64,000 nt of DNA, from positions 62,001 through 126,000 of the forward strand of contig NZ_ASXG01000166.1 of assembly GCF_000411975.1 (NCBI RefSeq). The letters run 5' to 3'. The DNA is from Amycolatopsis orientalis DSM 43388 (lineage in GTDB: Bacteria > Actinomycetota > Actinomycetes > Mycobacteriales > Pseudonocardiaceae). A program made the position numbers and the translations under genes. Below, piece by piece: positions 8,903-19,252 of the stretch (position 1 is the stretch's first letter; each line of letters begins with the position of its first letter). The notes below the pieces were generated by a model. That model made no database searches, had not been told where the DNA came from, and saw only the letters and a program-made list of their open reading frames with translations.

Positions 8903-10246
8903 ATGGCACTCGACCCGAAATCGCGCGCGGTGTACGACGACATCGTCTCGAAGAACCCGGCGGAGCCGGAGTTCCACCAGGCCGTGTACGAGGTGCTCGA
9001 AGCGATCCGGCCCGCCCTCCAGCGGGATCCGGACCTGTGCGACGCCGCGATGCTGGAGCGGCTGTGCGAGCCGGAGCGACAGGCGATGTTCCGGGTGGTC
9101 TGGACCGACGACGCGGGCGCGGTGCACGTCAACCGCGGCTTCCGCGTCGGGTTCAGCTCGGCGCTCGGGCCGTACAAGGGCGGGCTGCGCTTCCGCGGCG
9201 ACGTCACGCTCGGCACGGTCAAGTTCCTCGCCTTCGAGCAGGTCTTCAAGAACGCGCTCACCGGGCTCGGCATCGGCGCGGGCAAGGGCGGGTCCGACTT
9301 CGACCCGGCAGGCCGCAGCGACGGCGAGATCATGCGGTTCTGCCAGGCGTTCATGACCGAGCTCGTGCGGCACATCGGCCCGGAGACCGACGTGCCCGCG
9401 GGCGACATCGGCGTCGGCGGGCGCGAGATCGGGTACCTGTTCGGCCAGTACAAGCGGCTCACCAACCGCTATGACGCGGGCACGATCACCGGCAAGAGCC
9501 CGCTGCTGGGCGGCATTCCGGCGCGTCCGGAGGCCACCGGGCACGGGACGGTGTACTTCCTCGAAGCGATGCTCGGCGCGCGCGACGAATCGCTGTCCGG
9601 CCGTACCGCAGTCGTGTCCGGCTCCGGGAACGTCGCTTACCACGCGATCGCGAAACTCCGCGAACTCGGCGCGAAGCCGGTCGCGTGCTCGGATTCCGGC
9701 GGGTACATCCACGATCCGCGCGGAATCGACCTGGAAGTGCTGCACGAGCTGAAGATCGCGCGGCGCGGGCGGCTTTCGGAATACGTCTCGCAGGTGCCGT
9801 CGGCGAAGTACGTCGCTGACGGCACGCCCTGGGACGTGCCGTGCGACCTCGCGCTTCCGTGCGCGACGCAGAACGAACTGGACGAGCAGTCCGCGTTGCG
9901 GTTGGTGAAGAACAACGTCCGCGCGGTGGCCGAGGGCGCGAACATGCCGTGCACGCCGGGTTCGCTGCAGATCTTCCGAGAGGCAGGCGTGGCGGTCGGC
10001 CCGGGCAAAGCCGCGAACGCCGGCGGGGTAGCGGTGTCCGCACTGGAAATGCAGCAGAACGCGGCACGCGAGCGGTGGACGTTCGAGCGCACCGACCGGA
10101 CTCTGCGCGAGATCATGGCCGACATCCACCGGACGTGCCTCGAAACCGCCGACGAGCACGGAGTCGCCGGGGACTACATGAGCGGGGCGAACATCGCCGG
10201 ATTCCGCAAGGTGGCCGCCGCGATGGACGCGTGCGGGTACATCTGA
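8903..10246 (+). CDS. gdhA: Glutamate dehydrogenase (hexameric, probably NADP-dependent)
   Basis: 447 aa from the ATG at 8903, the usual length for the class; an in-frame ATG at 8867 would add 12 residues without family resemblance. It converts 2-oxoglutarate plus ammonia to glutamate in the cytoplasm. Recognisable segments are the substrate-binding GPYKGGLRFRGDVTLGTVKFLAFEQ, the active-site loop GIGAGKGGSDFDPAGRSDGEI, PAGDIGVGGREIGYLFGQYKR, and the Rossmann motif VVSGSGNVAYHAIAKL. Only 72 bases separate it from the preceding oxidoreductase, but I see no functional link. It is followed by a repeat-filled gene-free island. Confidence 0.93.
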   Translation: MALDPKSRAVYDDIVSKNPAEPEFHQAVYEVLEAIRPALQRDPDLCDAAMLERLCEPERQAMFRVVWTDDAGAVHVNRGFRVGFSSALGPYKGGLRFRGDVTLGTVKFLAFEQVFKNALTGLGIGAGKGGSDFDPAGRSDGEIMRFCQAFMTELVRHIGPETDVPAGDIGVGGREIGYLFGQYKRLTNRYDAGTITGKSPLLGGIPARPEATGHGTVYFLEAMLGARDESLSGRTAVVSGSGNVAYHAIAKLRELGAKPVACSDSGGYIHDPRGIDLEVLHELKIARRGRLSEYVSQVPSAKYVADGTPWDVPCDLALPCATQNELDEQSALRLVKNNVRAVAEGANMPCTPGSLQIFREAGVAVGPGKAANAGGVAVSALEMQQNAARERWTFERTDRTLREIMADIHRTCLETADEHGVAGDYMSGANIAGFRKVAAAMDACGYI

Positions 10247-10330
10247 GCCGGTCCGGGTGGACGGTCTTCGGTCGGGGATTTTGTATGCAGTATTTGGTCG
10301 GTGGTGTGCTGGTCGGCTGAGTGCTGGATG

Positions 10331-10470
10331 CTGTCGGCTGTGGGTTGTGGGTTGTGGGTTGTGGGTTGTGGGTTGTGGGCTGCGGGCTGCGGGCTGCGGG
10401 CTGCGGGCTGCGGGCTGCGGGCTGCGGGCTGCGGGCTGCGGGCTGCGGGCTGCGGGCTGCGGGCTGCGGG
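10331..10470 (+). repeat. 7-bp tandem array, 20 units, G-quadruplex-prone
   Basis: About 20 head-to-tail heptamers: one degenerate ctgtcgg, one ctgtggg, five ttgtggg (10345-10379), then thirteen identical ctgcggg (10380-10470). The plus strand thus carries about 19 GGG runs separated by exactly four bases, a textbook pattern for stacked G-quadruplexes. The homogeneous right block against the variant left block suggests expansion by slippage. The 7-base period keeps all frames open but does not indicate a protein. Confidence 0.9.
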
Positions 10471-10610
10471 CCGGATTCTTCGCGGCGTTCGAGGTGCCGG
10501 GGCGGCCGGGGTGCTGGTGACTGGGCCGCCGGAGCGGTTGAGGCCCGGAGCGGTTGGCGTGCCTGGCGGTTGGGCACCGGGAGTTGGGCAGCCGGAGCGG
10601 TTGGGTTATT

Positions 10611-10722
10611 GGGCTAGCTGGGGTGTCAGGCCCGCTGGGGCAGTGTCAGGCCCGCTGGGGCAGTGTCAGGCCCGCTGGGGCAGTGTCGGGCCCGCTGGGG
10701 CAGTGTCGGGCCCGCTGGGGCA
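10611..10722 (+). repeat. 20-bp tandem array
   Basis: Four full head-to-tail copies of cccgctggggcagtgtcagg (10631-10710; the last two end in cggg) are preceded by a degenerate copy (10611-10630) and followed by a truncated one. There are no spacers, so this is not a CRISPR array. It is another slippage-type minisatellite in the same island. Confidence 0.85.
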
Positions 10723-11033
10723 CCGGGGGGGGTGGGCCATCCGGGGGTAGGGGCGCCGGAGCAGTTTCGGCGGCGGAGCGATTGGGGTTTGCGGTGCCGG
10801 GTGTACCGGTCAAGAAAGGACCACGGATTGTCGCGGCTCGCTCGAAGCACCGGCTGGTGCCTGCCTTGCGGCTCTCAGAAACCCGGGTTGCGGTTCCCGC
10901 GGCGCGCGCACCCGGATTGGGCGCCGGCGCAAGGTGCCTGCCATCCAACCCTCGCGACTAACGATCACCGCGCTTCCCGTCCGCAAGAGCGACGGCGCTT
11001 GACGCGGCCCCGGCGGAACGCTTCGGTACGGGG

Positions 11034-11894
11034 ATGACCGCGTATGTCGAGCGTCCGCCGGTACCGGAGCTGGCGGGGGTCGTACGCACGGTGTGGATCC
11101 AGCACACCGGCGACGTGCCCTACGTGCAGCGGCATCTGCCGACCGGCGGGGTCGAGATCCACGTTCCGGCCGGCGGGCGGCCGCGGTTGCTCGGGCCGTT
11201 GACCGGGCCTCGGATCGAGGTCATTCCGGCGCGTACGACGGTCGTCGGCGTGCGGTTCCGGCCGGGGGCCGCGCCTCCCCTGCCGGTCGGGCTCGACGAG
11301 TTGGCTGATCAGCACGTCGGGCTGGCCGAACTGTGGGGTGGGGCGGTGGAGCGGCTGGTGGAGACTGTCACCGCGACGCCGGAGCTGGGGCTCGCTGCGT
11401 TGCAGGCGCACCTCGTGCGGGAATTCCGGCTCGCCGGCGGGGCGGATCCGCTGCTCGGGGAAGCGGTGCGGGTGCTGATGCCGTGGGACCCGGTCGGGGT
11501 GGACGCGGTCGCCGCGCATTTGGCGCTTTCCGCTAGTCAGCTGCGTCGACGGTGTCTGCACGCGGTGGGCATGAGTCCGAAGGTGCTGCAGCGGACGTTG
11601 CGGTTTCAAGGGTTTCTCGCGCTCGCCCAGGCGGGAGCGATCGCGCGGCGGGGTGCGGACGGGATGGCGAGATTGGCCGTCGACGCCGGTTATGCGGACC
11701 AGGCGCATCTGAGCCGCGAATGTCTTCGGCTGACCGGGGTTACGCCGCGACAACTGCTCGGCGGCGACCTCGACCGGTGCGCGTGCGGGCACGACCATTC
11801 CGCTTCGTACGCGCCGTTCCTCGCTGCCCGGCGACAGCCGCCAAGCGCGTCGCGTGCGCGTTTTGTTCAAGAACGGCGCGCCGGACCTCCGTAG
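11034..11894 (+). CDS. AraC-family transcriptional regulator
   Basis: 286 aa. The N-terminal half (VRTVWIQHTGDVPYVQRHLPTGGVEIHVPAGG) resembles the sensor domain found in many actinobacterial AraC regulators of the DUF6597 type. The C-terminal half carries two helix-turn-helix elements at about residues 160-245 (VDAVAAHLALSASQLRRRCLHAVGMSPK, and MARLAVDAGYADQAHLSRECLRLTGVTPRQLL). A Cys/His cluster near the end (CACGHDHS) may bind a metal or be incidental. It is followed after 10 bases by a flavin oxidase and two small reductase-like genes on the same strand, which it may control. Confidence 0.8.
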   Translation: MTAYVERPPVPELAGVVRTVWIQHTGDVPYVQRHLPTGGVEIHVPAGGRPRLLGPLTGPRIEVIPARTTVVGVRFRPGAAPPLPVGLDELADQHVGLAELWGGAVERLVETVTATPELGLAALQAHLVREFRLAGGADPLLGEAVRVLMPWDPVGVDAVAAHLALSASQLRRRCLHAVGMSPKVLQRTLRFQGFLALAQAGAIARRGADGMARLAVDAGYADQAHLSRECLRLTGVTPRQLLGGDLDRCACGHDHSASYAPFLAARRQPPSASRARFVQERRAGPP

Positions 11895-11904
11895 CGTCTG
11901 CGCC

Positions 11905-13137
11905 ATGCCCGAACTCGCCGCGCTCGACGTCCTCTCCCCCGGTTCGCCGGGGTACGAGGCCAGTCCCCGAGCGAGGCTGGTGGTCCGCTGCCACTCGGTT
12001 TCGGACGTCGTTCAGGTCCTGTCCTACGCGGACGCGACCGGCGCGCGCATCATGCCGCGCGGCGGCGGGCATTGCTTTGTGGACCGGTGCCCGGCCGACG
12101 GGATCGTGGTGGACCTGTCCGGGCTCAACCGGATCACGGTCGACGACAGCGGCGTGGCGACGGTCGGCGCCGGGGCGCGACTGGGGGCGGTGTACGCGGC
12201 GTTGCACGCCTCGGGCCGCACGATTCCGGCTGGTTGCGGCGACACTGTCGGCATCGCAGGGCTGACGCTCGGCGGCGGGATCGGGCTGCTCGGCCGTCAG
12301 TACGGGCTGACCTGCGACCGGCTCGTCGGCGCGCAGGCGGTGCTCGCCGACCGGAGCGTCGTCGAGTGCGACGAACACTCGGAAGCCGACCTGTTCTGGG
12401 CGTTGCGCGGCGCGGGTGGCGGCCAGTTCGGCATCGTCACCGAGTTGCGGTTCGCGACCGTTCCGGAGCCGTCGGTCTGCCGGATCGAAGGGAACTGGCC
12501 GGAAGGAAACCTCGTCCCGGCCTGGCAGGACTGGGCACCCGACGCACCGGACGGGATGACCGTGAACCTCACCGTCCAACCGCGACGGATCACCCTTTTC
12601 GGCGCTTCCACGCTCCATCCGGCGGAAACCGAAGGCCTGCTCAGGGACTTCGCTGCTCGGGCCGGTGTTTTGTATGCAATAGGCATCCGACGGGATGTTC
12701 CCTACAGCATGGTGAAGCCGACATTCCGCGGGACCGACCAGGCCGGGACGCGCCGCCGGGTCCGGTCGGAGTTCTTCGCTCGTCCGGTCTCGGAGCGGAC
12801 CACCGGCGAGCTCCTCCAGCGGCTCACGGGCAACCGGCGGCTGGCGTTCACCGCCATGGGCGGGGCCTACCGCCGGACCGCGGAGGACGCTACCGCGTTC
12901 GCCCATCGCGGGCAGCGGTTTCTGCTGGAGGAGACTGGCGACCCCGACGATCCGTGGGTGGACGAGGCATGGCACGCGGCGCACGCGGAGGGGTCCGGCC
13001 GGGTGTACCCGAACTTCCCGGACCTCGCGCTCGAGGATCCCGCCACGGCGTACTACGCGGGCAATCACGCCCGGCTCGCCGCGCTCAAGAAAAGCTACGA
13101 CCCGGATCGGGTTTTCGACTTTCCTCAGGCCCTCTGA
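11905..13137 (+). CDS. FAD-linked oxidase, berberine-bridge-enzyme type
   Basis: 410 aa from the ATG at 11905. A PCMH-type FAD-binding domain spans about residues 20-190. GGGHCF includes H56, the usual site of 8-alpha-histidyl FAD attachment, and PAGCGDTVGIAGLTLGGGIG follows. A C-terminal BBE segment (YYAGNHARLAALKKSYDPDRVFDF) ends the protein. The second covalent cysteine of bicovalent enzymes appears as AGC-G rather than the usual G-x-C, so single covalent linkage is possible. Such enzymes oxidise alcohols, sugars or secondary metabolites with O2. There is no signal peptide. It probably shares a transcript with the genes on either side. Confidence 0.85.
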   Translation: MPELAALDVLSPGSPGYEASPRARLVVRCHSVSDVVQVLSYADATGARIMPRGGGHCFVDRCPADGIVVDLSGLNRITVDDSGVATVGAGARLGAVYAALHASGRTIPAGCGDTVGIAGLTLGGGIGLLGRQYGLTCDRLVGAQAVLADRSVVECDEHSEADLFWALRGAGGGQFGIVTELRFATVPEPSVCRIEGNWPEGNLVPAWQDWAPDAPDGMTVNLTVQPRRITLFGASTLHPAETEGLLRDFAARAGVLYAIGIRRDVPYSMVKPTFRGTDQAGTRRRVRSEFFARPVSERTTGELLQRLTGNRRLAFTAMGGAYRRTAEDATAFAHRGQRFLLEETGDPDDPWVDEAWHAAHAEGSGRVYPNFPDLALEDPATAYYAGNHARLAALKKSYDPDRVFDFPQAL

Positions 13138-13156
13138 GCGACTACCAAGGAGCGTC

Positions 13157-13759
13157 ATGACCAAAGTGTTCAGCGCCCTCTCCGTCTCGGTCGACGGCTA
13201 CATCAGCGGCCGCCGCCCGGAGGGGGCCGACGACGTCGGGAGCGGACTCGGCGACGCCGGGGAGCTGTTCGACTGGTATTTCACCGGCGAAACGCCCAGC
13301 GAAGTCTTCGACGGATTCAAGCTCGCTGGGCCCAGCGCGCGGGTTTTCGACGCGCTCGCGGCCCGCGTAGGGGCGACTGTGGTCGGGCACGCCACCTACG
13401 ACCATTCAAGCCACTTCGGCGGTAGTGGTCCGCATCCGACGGCACCGTTGTTCGTGGTCAGCCACCAGCCAGTAGCGGAGCTGAGCGCGGCGCAGACCCA
13501 GGCGACCAGCGTCGAAGAGGCCGTCGCCGGCGCGCGGGCCGCGGCCGGCGGCAAGGACGTCGCGCTCATGGGCGGCGTTCTCGTCACCGAGGCGATCAAG
13601 GCCGGACTGGTCGACGAGGTCGTCTTGCACCAGGTCCCGATCCTGCTGGGCGGCGGGCGGCGCTTCTTCGGCGAGCTGCCGGAGCACGTGCGGCTGCGGC
13701 TGGTCGAGGCCGTCCCGGCACCTGGCGTAACCCATCTTCACTACGAAATCCTCCGCTGA
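13157..13759 (+). CDS. Dihydrofolate reductase-family protein (RibD C-terminal fold)
   Basis: 200 aa with a clear SD (AAGGAG). The RibD/DHFR-like fold is shown by the N-terminal KVFSALSVSVDGYISG, the central VGHATYDHSSHFGG, and the C-terminal KDVALMGGVLVTEAIKAGLVDEVVLHQVPILLGGG. Members are NADPH-dependent reductases of mostly unknown substrate, not true folate enzymes. It sits 19 bases after the flavin oxidase and 12 before the PPOX gene, so an operon is likely. A second member of the family lies at 38097-38618. Confidence 0.85.
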   Translation: MTKVFSALSVSVDGYISGRRPEGADDVGSGLGDAGELFDWYFTGETPSEVFDGFKLAGPSARVFDALAARVGATVVGHATYDHSSHFGGSGPHPTAPLFVVSHQPVAELSAAQTQATSVEEAVAGARAAAGGKDVALMGGVLVTEAIKAGLVDEVVLHQVPILLGGGRRFFGELPEHVRLRLVEAVPAPGVTHLHYEILR

Positions 13760-13771
13760 AAGGAAATTCCG

Positions 13772-14152
13772 ATGCTGAACCCCGATGTCCGCCGGGTCCT
13801 CGACGGCACCCCGATCGCCCACCTCGCGACCGTGCTCCCGGATGGGTCGCCGCACGTAGTCCCGGTGTGGATCGGCACGCGCGGCGACCGGATCGTGTTC
13901 CTGACCGGGCCGGACAGCCGCAAGGCCCGCAACCTCCGCCGCGACCCGCGCGTGGCGATTTCCCTTACCCCGCCGGACAATCCGTTCGAGCCGGTCGTCA
14001 TCCGCGGCCGGGTGGCCGAGTGGATCGAGGGAGATCCGGCGTGGGAGATCATCGACGAGGTCGCCAAGAAGTACATCGGCCAGCCCTATACCCGCGAGCA
14101 GGTTCGGATCGTCGGCCTGATCGAGCCGGAAACGCAATCGGTGGGGATGTAG
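13772..14152 (+). CDS. PPOX-class, probably F420-dependent oxidoreductase
   Basis: 126 aa with SD GAAAGGAA. It is a small split-barrel protein of the pyridoxamine-phosphate-oxidase superfamily (TPIAHLATVLPDGSPHVVPVW, IVFLTGPDSRKARNLRRDPRVAISL, VVIRGRVAEW). In mycobacteria and relatives this size class mostly uses cofactor F420; the choice of F420 over FMN is inferred from family and taxon. It is the last gene of the rightward group, and its stop abuts that of the convergent SDR gene. Confidence 0.82.
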   Translation: MLNPDVRRVLDGTPIAHLATVLPDGSPHVVPVWIGTRGDRIVFLTGPDSRKARNLRRDPRVAISLTPPDNPFEPVVIRGRVAEWIEGDPAWEIIDEVAKKYIGQPYTREQVRIVGLIEPETQSVGM

Positions 14153-14965
14153 TCAGAAAGCGATCGACGCGGCCAGTTCCCGTTGCGACTCGAGCATGTT
14201 CAGTCGCTCGGTGAGTGCATGGTGGACGGCGTCGTAGGTGTCCAGGCCCAGCGAGAGGCGCAGCGGCGGGTTCGGCTGGAGCGTCGTCTCGTAGAGCAGC
14301 GCGGCGATTTTCGCCGGGTCGCCGGGAAGATCGCGGTCGTCGAGCGACTCCAGGCGACGCCGGGTCCGGCCGACCGCATTGTCCCGGTAGGGAGCCGTTT
14401 CGGCGGTGTACCGGAGCGCGGACGCGAAGCCGGTCCGGGTCCCGCCGAGCTGGGCCAGCGTCAGGTGGATGCCGAAATCGGCGACCTCCCGGCGGACGCT
14501 CTCGGTGTACCCCTCCAGTCCCCATTTGCCCGCGTGGTACGCGCTGTGCGTCGGAGAACCGATCTGCCCGCCCATGCTGGAGATCTGGACGATCCGGCCG
14601 CCGCCCTGCCGGCGCATCGGGCCGAGGAACGCACGGGTGATCAGGATCGGGGCGAGCAGCAGCACCTCGATCTGCTCCCGGATCTGCTCGGGCGTCATTT
14701 CCTCGGCCGCGCCGACAAGGGCATAGCCCGCGTTGTTCACGACCACGTCCACCGGCCTCCGCCGGAGCGTCCGTTCGACCGCCGCGGCGACGTCGTCCGG
14801 GCGCGTGAGATCGAGCCGTTCCACGGTCAGGCGCGGCGAATCCGGCAGCGCGTCCGGCCGCCGGACTGTCGCGGTGACGTGCTCGCCCCGCCGCAGCGCC
14901 TCCTCGACCAGATGCCGGCCCATACCGCCGGACGCGCCGGTGACGAACCAATGCCGTGCGGACAT
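14153..14965 (-). CDS. Short-chain dehydrogenase/reductase
   Basis: 270 aa. A classical SDR: cofactor motif TGASGGMG at about residues 10-17, NNAG, catalytic SSM...YHAGK (Tyr/Lys), and an arginine-rich stretch (TVRRPD) after the second strand that suggests NADP(H). Substrate unknown. It diverges from a TetR gene across a 91-base gap holding two near-identical palindromes, so TetR repression is the likely control. Confidence 0.88.
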   Translation of the reverse strand: MSARHWFVTGASGGMGRHLVEEALRRGEHVTATVRRPDALPDSPRLTVERLDLTRPDDVAAAVERTLRRRPVDVVVNNAGYALVGAAEEMTPEQIREQIEVLLLAPILITRAFLGPMRRQGGGRIVQISSMGGQIGSPTHSAYHAGKWGLEGYTESVRREVADFGIHLTLAQLGGTRTGFASALRYTAETAPYRDNAVGRTRRRLESLDDRDLPGDPAKIAALLYETTLQPNPPLRLSLGLDTYDAVHHALTERLNMLESQRELAASIAF

Positions 14966-14993
14966 GACGGGGTCCTCCCGGAGGTAAGGTTAA

Positions 14994-15033
14994 CCGGAAT
15001 GTGTTCCGCTACGTTATCCGGAATCCATTCCGG
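14994..15033. promoter_or_regulatory. Two palindromic operators between the SDR and TetR genes
   Basis: CCGGAATGTGTTCCG (14994-15008) and the perfect palindrome CCGGAATCCATTCCGG (15018-15033) share the pattern CGGAA-N4-TTCCG. Their centres lie 24 bases apart, about two helical turns plus. This is a typical arrangement for paired TetR dimers controlling divergent promoters. Confidence 0.7.
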
Positions 15034-15056
15034 TTAGCAACTCCGGAGGGAACCCG

Positions 15057-15617
15057 ATGCCCGACGCCCCGCGCCGCATCCGGCGAGACGCGCTCGAGAA
15101 CCGCGCCCGGCTGCTGGAGGTCGCCGCGCGGACTTTCGCCGAGGAAGGCCTCGACGCGGCGCCGGCGGCGATCGCCAAGCAGGCCGGCGTCGGCGTCGGG
15201 ACGCTCTACCGGCACTTCCCGACCCGCGAAGCCCTGATCGACGCCGCTTACCGGCATCAGCTCGCGCTGGTCTGCGAGCAGGCCCCGACGCTTCTCGCGC
15301 AGCACCCGGCCGGGCAAGCGCTGCGGGAGTGGCTGACGCACTTCCTCGGCTACGTGAGCGCGAAACACGGGATGTCCGAGGCGCTCAACGCGGTCATCGC
15401 GTCCGGCGTCGACCCTTACTCCGACAGCAAGAAGATGCTCGTCGACGCCGTCGGCGAACTGCTCTCCGCGGGCGCGGAGGACGGCACGCTCCGCGCCGAC
15501 GTGTCCGCCGACGACGTCTTGGTCCTGATCGGCGGGCTCGCCTACTCCGCGCAGCACTGCGAAAAACCGCAAGCACAGCGGTTGATCGGCCTGGTGCTGG
15601 CCGCGCTCACCCCCTGA
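15057..15617 (+). CDS. TetR-family repressor, divergent from the SDR gene
   Basis: 186 aa with SD CGGAGG. The N-terminal helix-turn-helix (RRDALENRARLLEVAARTFAEEGLDAAPAAIAKQAGVGVGTLYRHFPTREAL, trimmed) is followed by a helical ligand-binding domain (LREWLTHFLGYVSAKHGMSEALNAVI). The two CGGAA-N4-TTCCG sites upstream are its probable binding sites, for autoregulation and SDR control. The 3' end overlaps the convergent LysR gene by 11 bases. Confidence 0.88.
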   Translation: MPDAPRRIRRDALENRARLLEVAARTFAEEGLDAAPAAIAKQAGVGVGTLYRHFPTREALIDAAYRHQLALVCEQAPTLLAQHPAGQALREWLTHFLGYVSAKHGMSEALNAVIASGVDPYSDSKKMLVDAVGELLSAGAEDGTLRADVSADDVLVLIGGLAYSAQHCEKPQAQRLIGLVLAALTP

Positions 15618-16530
15618 CCAGCGGACGCGTGCCCGGCGGCAGCCGCGCCACCCCGCCGCCCAGGTACCGCACCACCGCCTCCTGCAGCGCCCGCACCGCA
15701 CGCGGCTGCTCGACATCCCGCCGATACGCCAGCCGCACCACGCGGCTCAAGCCGGGCTCGGTGAACCGCGTGCGGCGGAACCGGTCGCCGACCACGGTGC
15801 TCGGCACCACCGCCAGGCCCAGCCCGGCCTGGACCAGCTCCAGCACCGCGTCCATCTCGCCGCCTTCGATCGCGAAGAGCGGGTCGAAGCCCTCGGCGCG
15901 GCAGGCGGCCACGGTCGCCTCGCGCAGGTCGTAGCCCTGCCGGAACATCACCAGCGGCCGGTCCCGCAGCGCGGCGATCGGCATCCGGCCGCGCACCGGT
16001 GCGGGCGCGTCCTTCGGCGAGATCACCACCAGGTCCTCGACGAACAGCGCGCGGCTGGACAGCCGGGAATCGTCGTGCACCCGGCTGTCCACGATCATCG
16101 CCAGGTCCAGCCCGCCTTCCGACAGCGCGGTCTGCAGGTCGCGGGACCCGCTTTCGTGCAGCACCAGCTCGATCCCCGGGTAGTCCCGGCGGAACGCGGC
16201 GAGCATCGCGGGCAGCAGGCCGGTGCAGAGGCTCGGGGTCGCGCCGAGCCGCACCCGGCCGCGGCCCAGTTCGTCCAGTTCGCGGATCGCCCGGTACGCG
16301 GTTTCCGTCTCGGCGAGGATCCGGCGCGCGATCGGCAGCAGCGTCTCCCCCGCCTCGGTGAGCGTGACGTTCCCGCGGATCCGATGGAACAGCGCCGCGC
16401 CGACGTCCCGTTCCAGCGCGCGGATCTGCTGCGACAGCGAGGGCTGCGCCACCCGCACCTGCTCGGCGGCCCGGGTGAAGTGCCGCGTCTCGGCCACGGC
16501 CAGGAAATACGCCAGCTGCTGGAACTGCAT
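15607..16530 (-). CDS. LysR-family regulator, divergent from sdhCAB
   Basis: 307 aa from the ATG at 16530 (MQFQQLAYFLAVAETRHFTRAA). Two upstream in-frame starts exist at 16537-16548, but they would overlap the proposed LysR box. It has an N-terminal winged HTH (AAEQVRVAQPSLSQQIRALERDVG) and a LysR substrate domain (RVRLGATPSLCTGLLPAMLAAF, VMFRQGYDLREATVAACRAEGFDP). The OxyR redox cysteine pair is not evident. Its position opposite the succinate dehydrogenase genes, with a box between them, suggests it controls that operon. Confidence 0.87.
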   Translation of the reverse strand: MQFQQLAYFLAVAETRHFTRAAEQVRVAQPSLSQQIRALERDVGAALFHRIRGNVTLTEAGETLLPIARRILAETETAYRAIRELDELGRGRVRLGATPSLCTGLLPAMLAAFRRDYPGIELVLHESGSRDLQTALSEGGLDLAMIVDSRVHDDSRLSSRALFVEDLVVISPKDAPAPVRGRMPIAALRDRPLVMFRQGYDLREATVAACRAEGFDPLFAIEGGEMDAVLELVQAGLGLAVVPSTVVGDRFRRTRFTEPGLSRVVRLAYRRDVEQPRAVRALQEAVVRYLGGGVARLPPGTRPLVRG

Positions 16531-16539
16531 GACCACCAT

Positions 16540-16556
16540 GATAGACACTGGCTATC
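16540..16556. promoter_or_regulatory. LysR box
   Basis: GATAGACACTGGCTATC is an inverted repeat of GATAG/CTATC around 7 bases and contains the T-N11-A core of LysR sites. It lies 10 bases upstream of the LysR start and about 60 upstream of the sdhC start. Confidence 0.6.
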
Positions 16557-16614
16557 GTTTCGAGAGAAATCATGTGTTTGCCCTCTCGTTAGCCGCCGAC
16601 TTACCGTCGTTGGC

Positions 16615-17322
16615 GTGGCACTCGCACCCGCTCCGCCCCGCCGGCGCCCGGCGATCGTGATGTTCTGGCGTTCGACCATCGGCAAGAAAGTCGTCATGGC
16701 CGTCACCGGGCTGATGTTCGTCGCGTTCCTGTTCGTGCACATGGTCGGGAACCTGAAGGTTTTCCTGGGACCGCGGCATTTCGACGACTACGCGGCCTGG
16801 CTGCGCACCATCGGCGAACCCGTGCTGCAGAACGCCTGGTACCTTTCGATCCAGCGGGTCGTGCTGCTGATCGCGTTGGTGCTGCACGTGGTCGCGGCCG
16901 TGCAACTGTCCAAACGGGACCGGCAGGCCCGCCCGGTGAAATACGCGCACGGCCAGCGGCGCAAGGCCAGTTTCGCGACGCACACCATGCGCTGGGGCGG
17001 CGCGACACTCGCGCTCTACCTCGTGTGGCACATCCTGGACCTCACGGTCGGCGTGGCCAACCAGGACTTCCGGGACGGACAGCCGTACCACAACGTCGTC
17101 GCGGATTTCCAGGTCTGGTGGGTCAACCTGATCTACATCGTCGCGCTGCTGATGCTCGGCCTGCACATCAACCACGGCTTCTGGAGCGCGGCGCAGACCC
17201 TCGGCATCACCAGCAAAGCCCGCGACCGCGCGCTCAAGACCGTGGGGACCGTGCTCGCCGTCGTGATCACCGGCGGCTTCCTGATCGTGCCGATCGCCGT
17301 GATGGCGGGATGGGTGGCTTGA
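16615..17322 (+). CDS. sdhC: Succinate dehydrogenase cytochrome b subunit
   Basis: 235 aa from the GTG at 16615; ATG at 16660 is an alternative that would remove 15 residues. It is a single-subunit, five-helix diheme-b anchor of the type-B succinate:quinone oxidoreductase. It starts STIGKKVVMAVTGLMFVAFLFVHMVGN and has further helices around VVLLIALVLHVVAAV, ATLALYLVWHILDL and LIYIVALLMLGLHINHGFWS. Histidines in FVHMVGN, LVLHVV, WHILD and LHINHG are candidate heme ligands. It passes electrons to menaquinone at the membrane. No clear SD is seen upstream. sdhA starts two bases after its stop. Confidence 0.85.
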   Translation: MALAPAPPRRRPAIVMFWRSTIGKKVVMAVTGLMFVAFLFVHMVGNLKVFLGPRHFDDYAAWLRTIGEPVLQNAWYLSIQRVVLLIALVLHVVAAVQLSKRDRQARPVKYAHGQRRKASFATHTMRWGGATLALYLVWHILDLTVGVANQDFRDGQPYHNVVADFQVWWVNLIYIVALLMLGLHINHGFWSAAQTLGITSKARDRALKTVGTVLAVVITGGFLIVPIAVMAGWVA

Positions 17323-17323
17323 C

Positions 17324-19248
<1,925 letters not shown>

Positions 19249-19252
<4 letters not shown>

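Larger units (their letters stand above)
10247..11033. other. Gene-free repeat island
   Basis: These 787 bases between gdhA and an AraC gene contain no credible gene. They hold a 7-bp array (10331-10470), a 20-bp array (10611-10722), and between and after them several degenerate copies of CCGGAGCGGTTG (around 10529, 10545, 10591 and 10759). The frames that stay open here do so only because of the simple repeats. Confidence 0.8.

Noticed and set aside
10113..10577. Open frames encoding AARSPQP or GCGLRAA repeats
   Set aside because: The 7-base period keeps every frame open; the product is a translated minisatellite with no start signal or homology.
10611..10722. CRISPR-like array
   Set aside because: Repeats are directly adjacent with no spacers and no cas genes are present.
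16540..16556. OxyR site
   Set aside because: ATAG-N7-CTAT resembles an OxyR half-site, but only one copy is present and the adjacent LysR lacks an evident redox cysteine pair.
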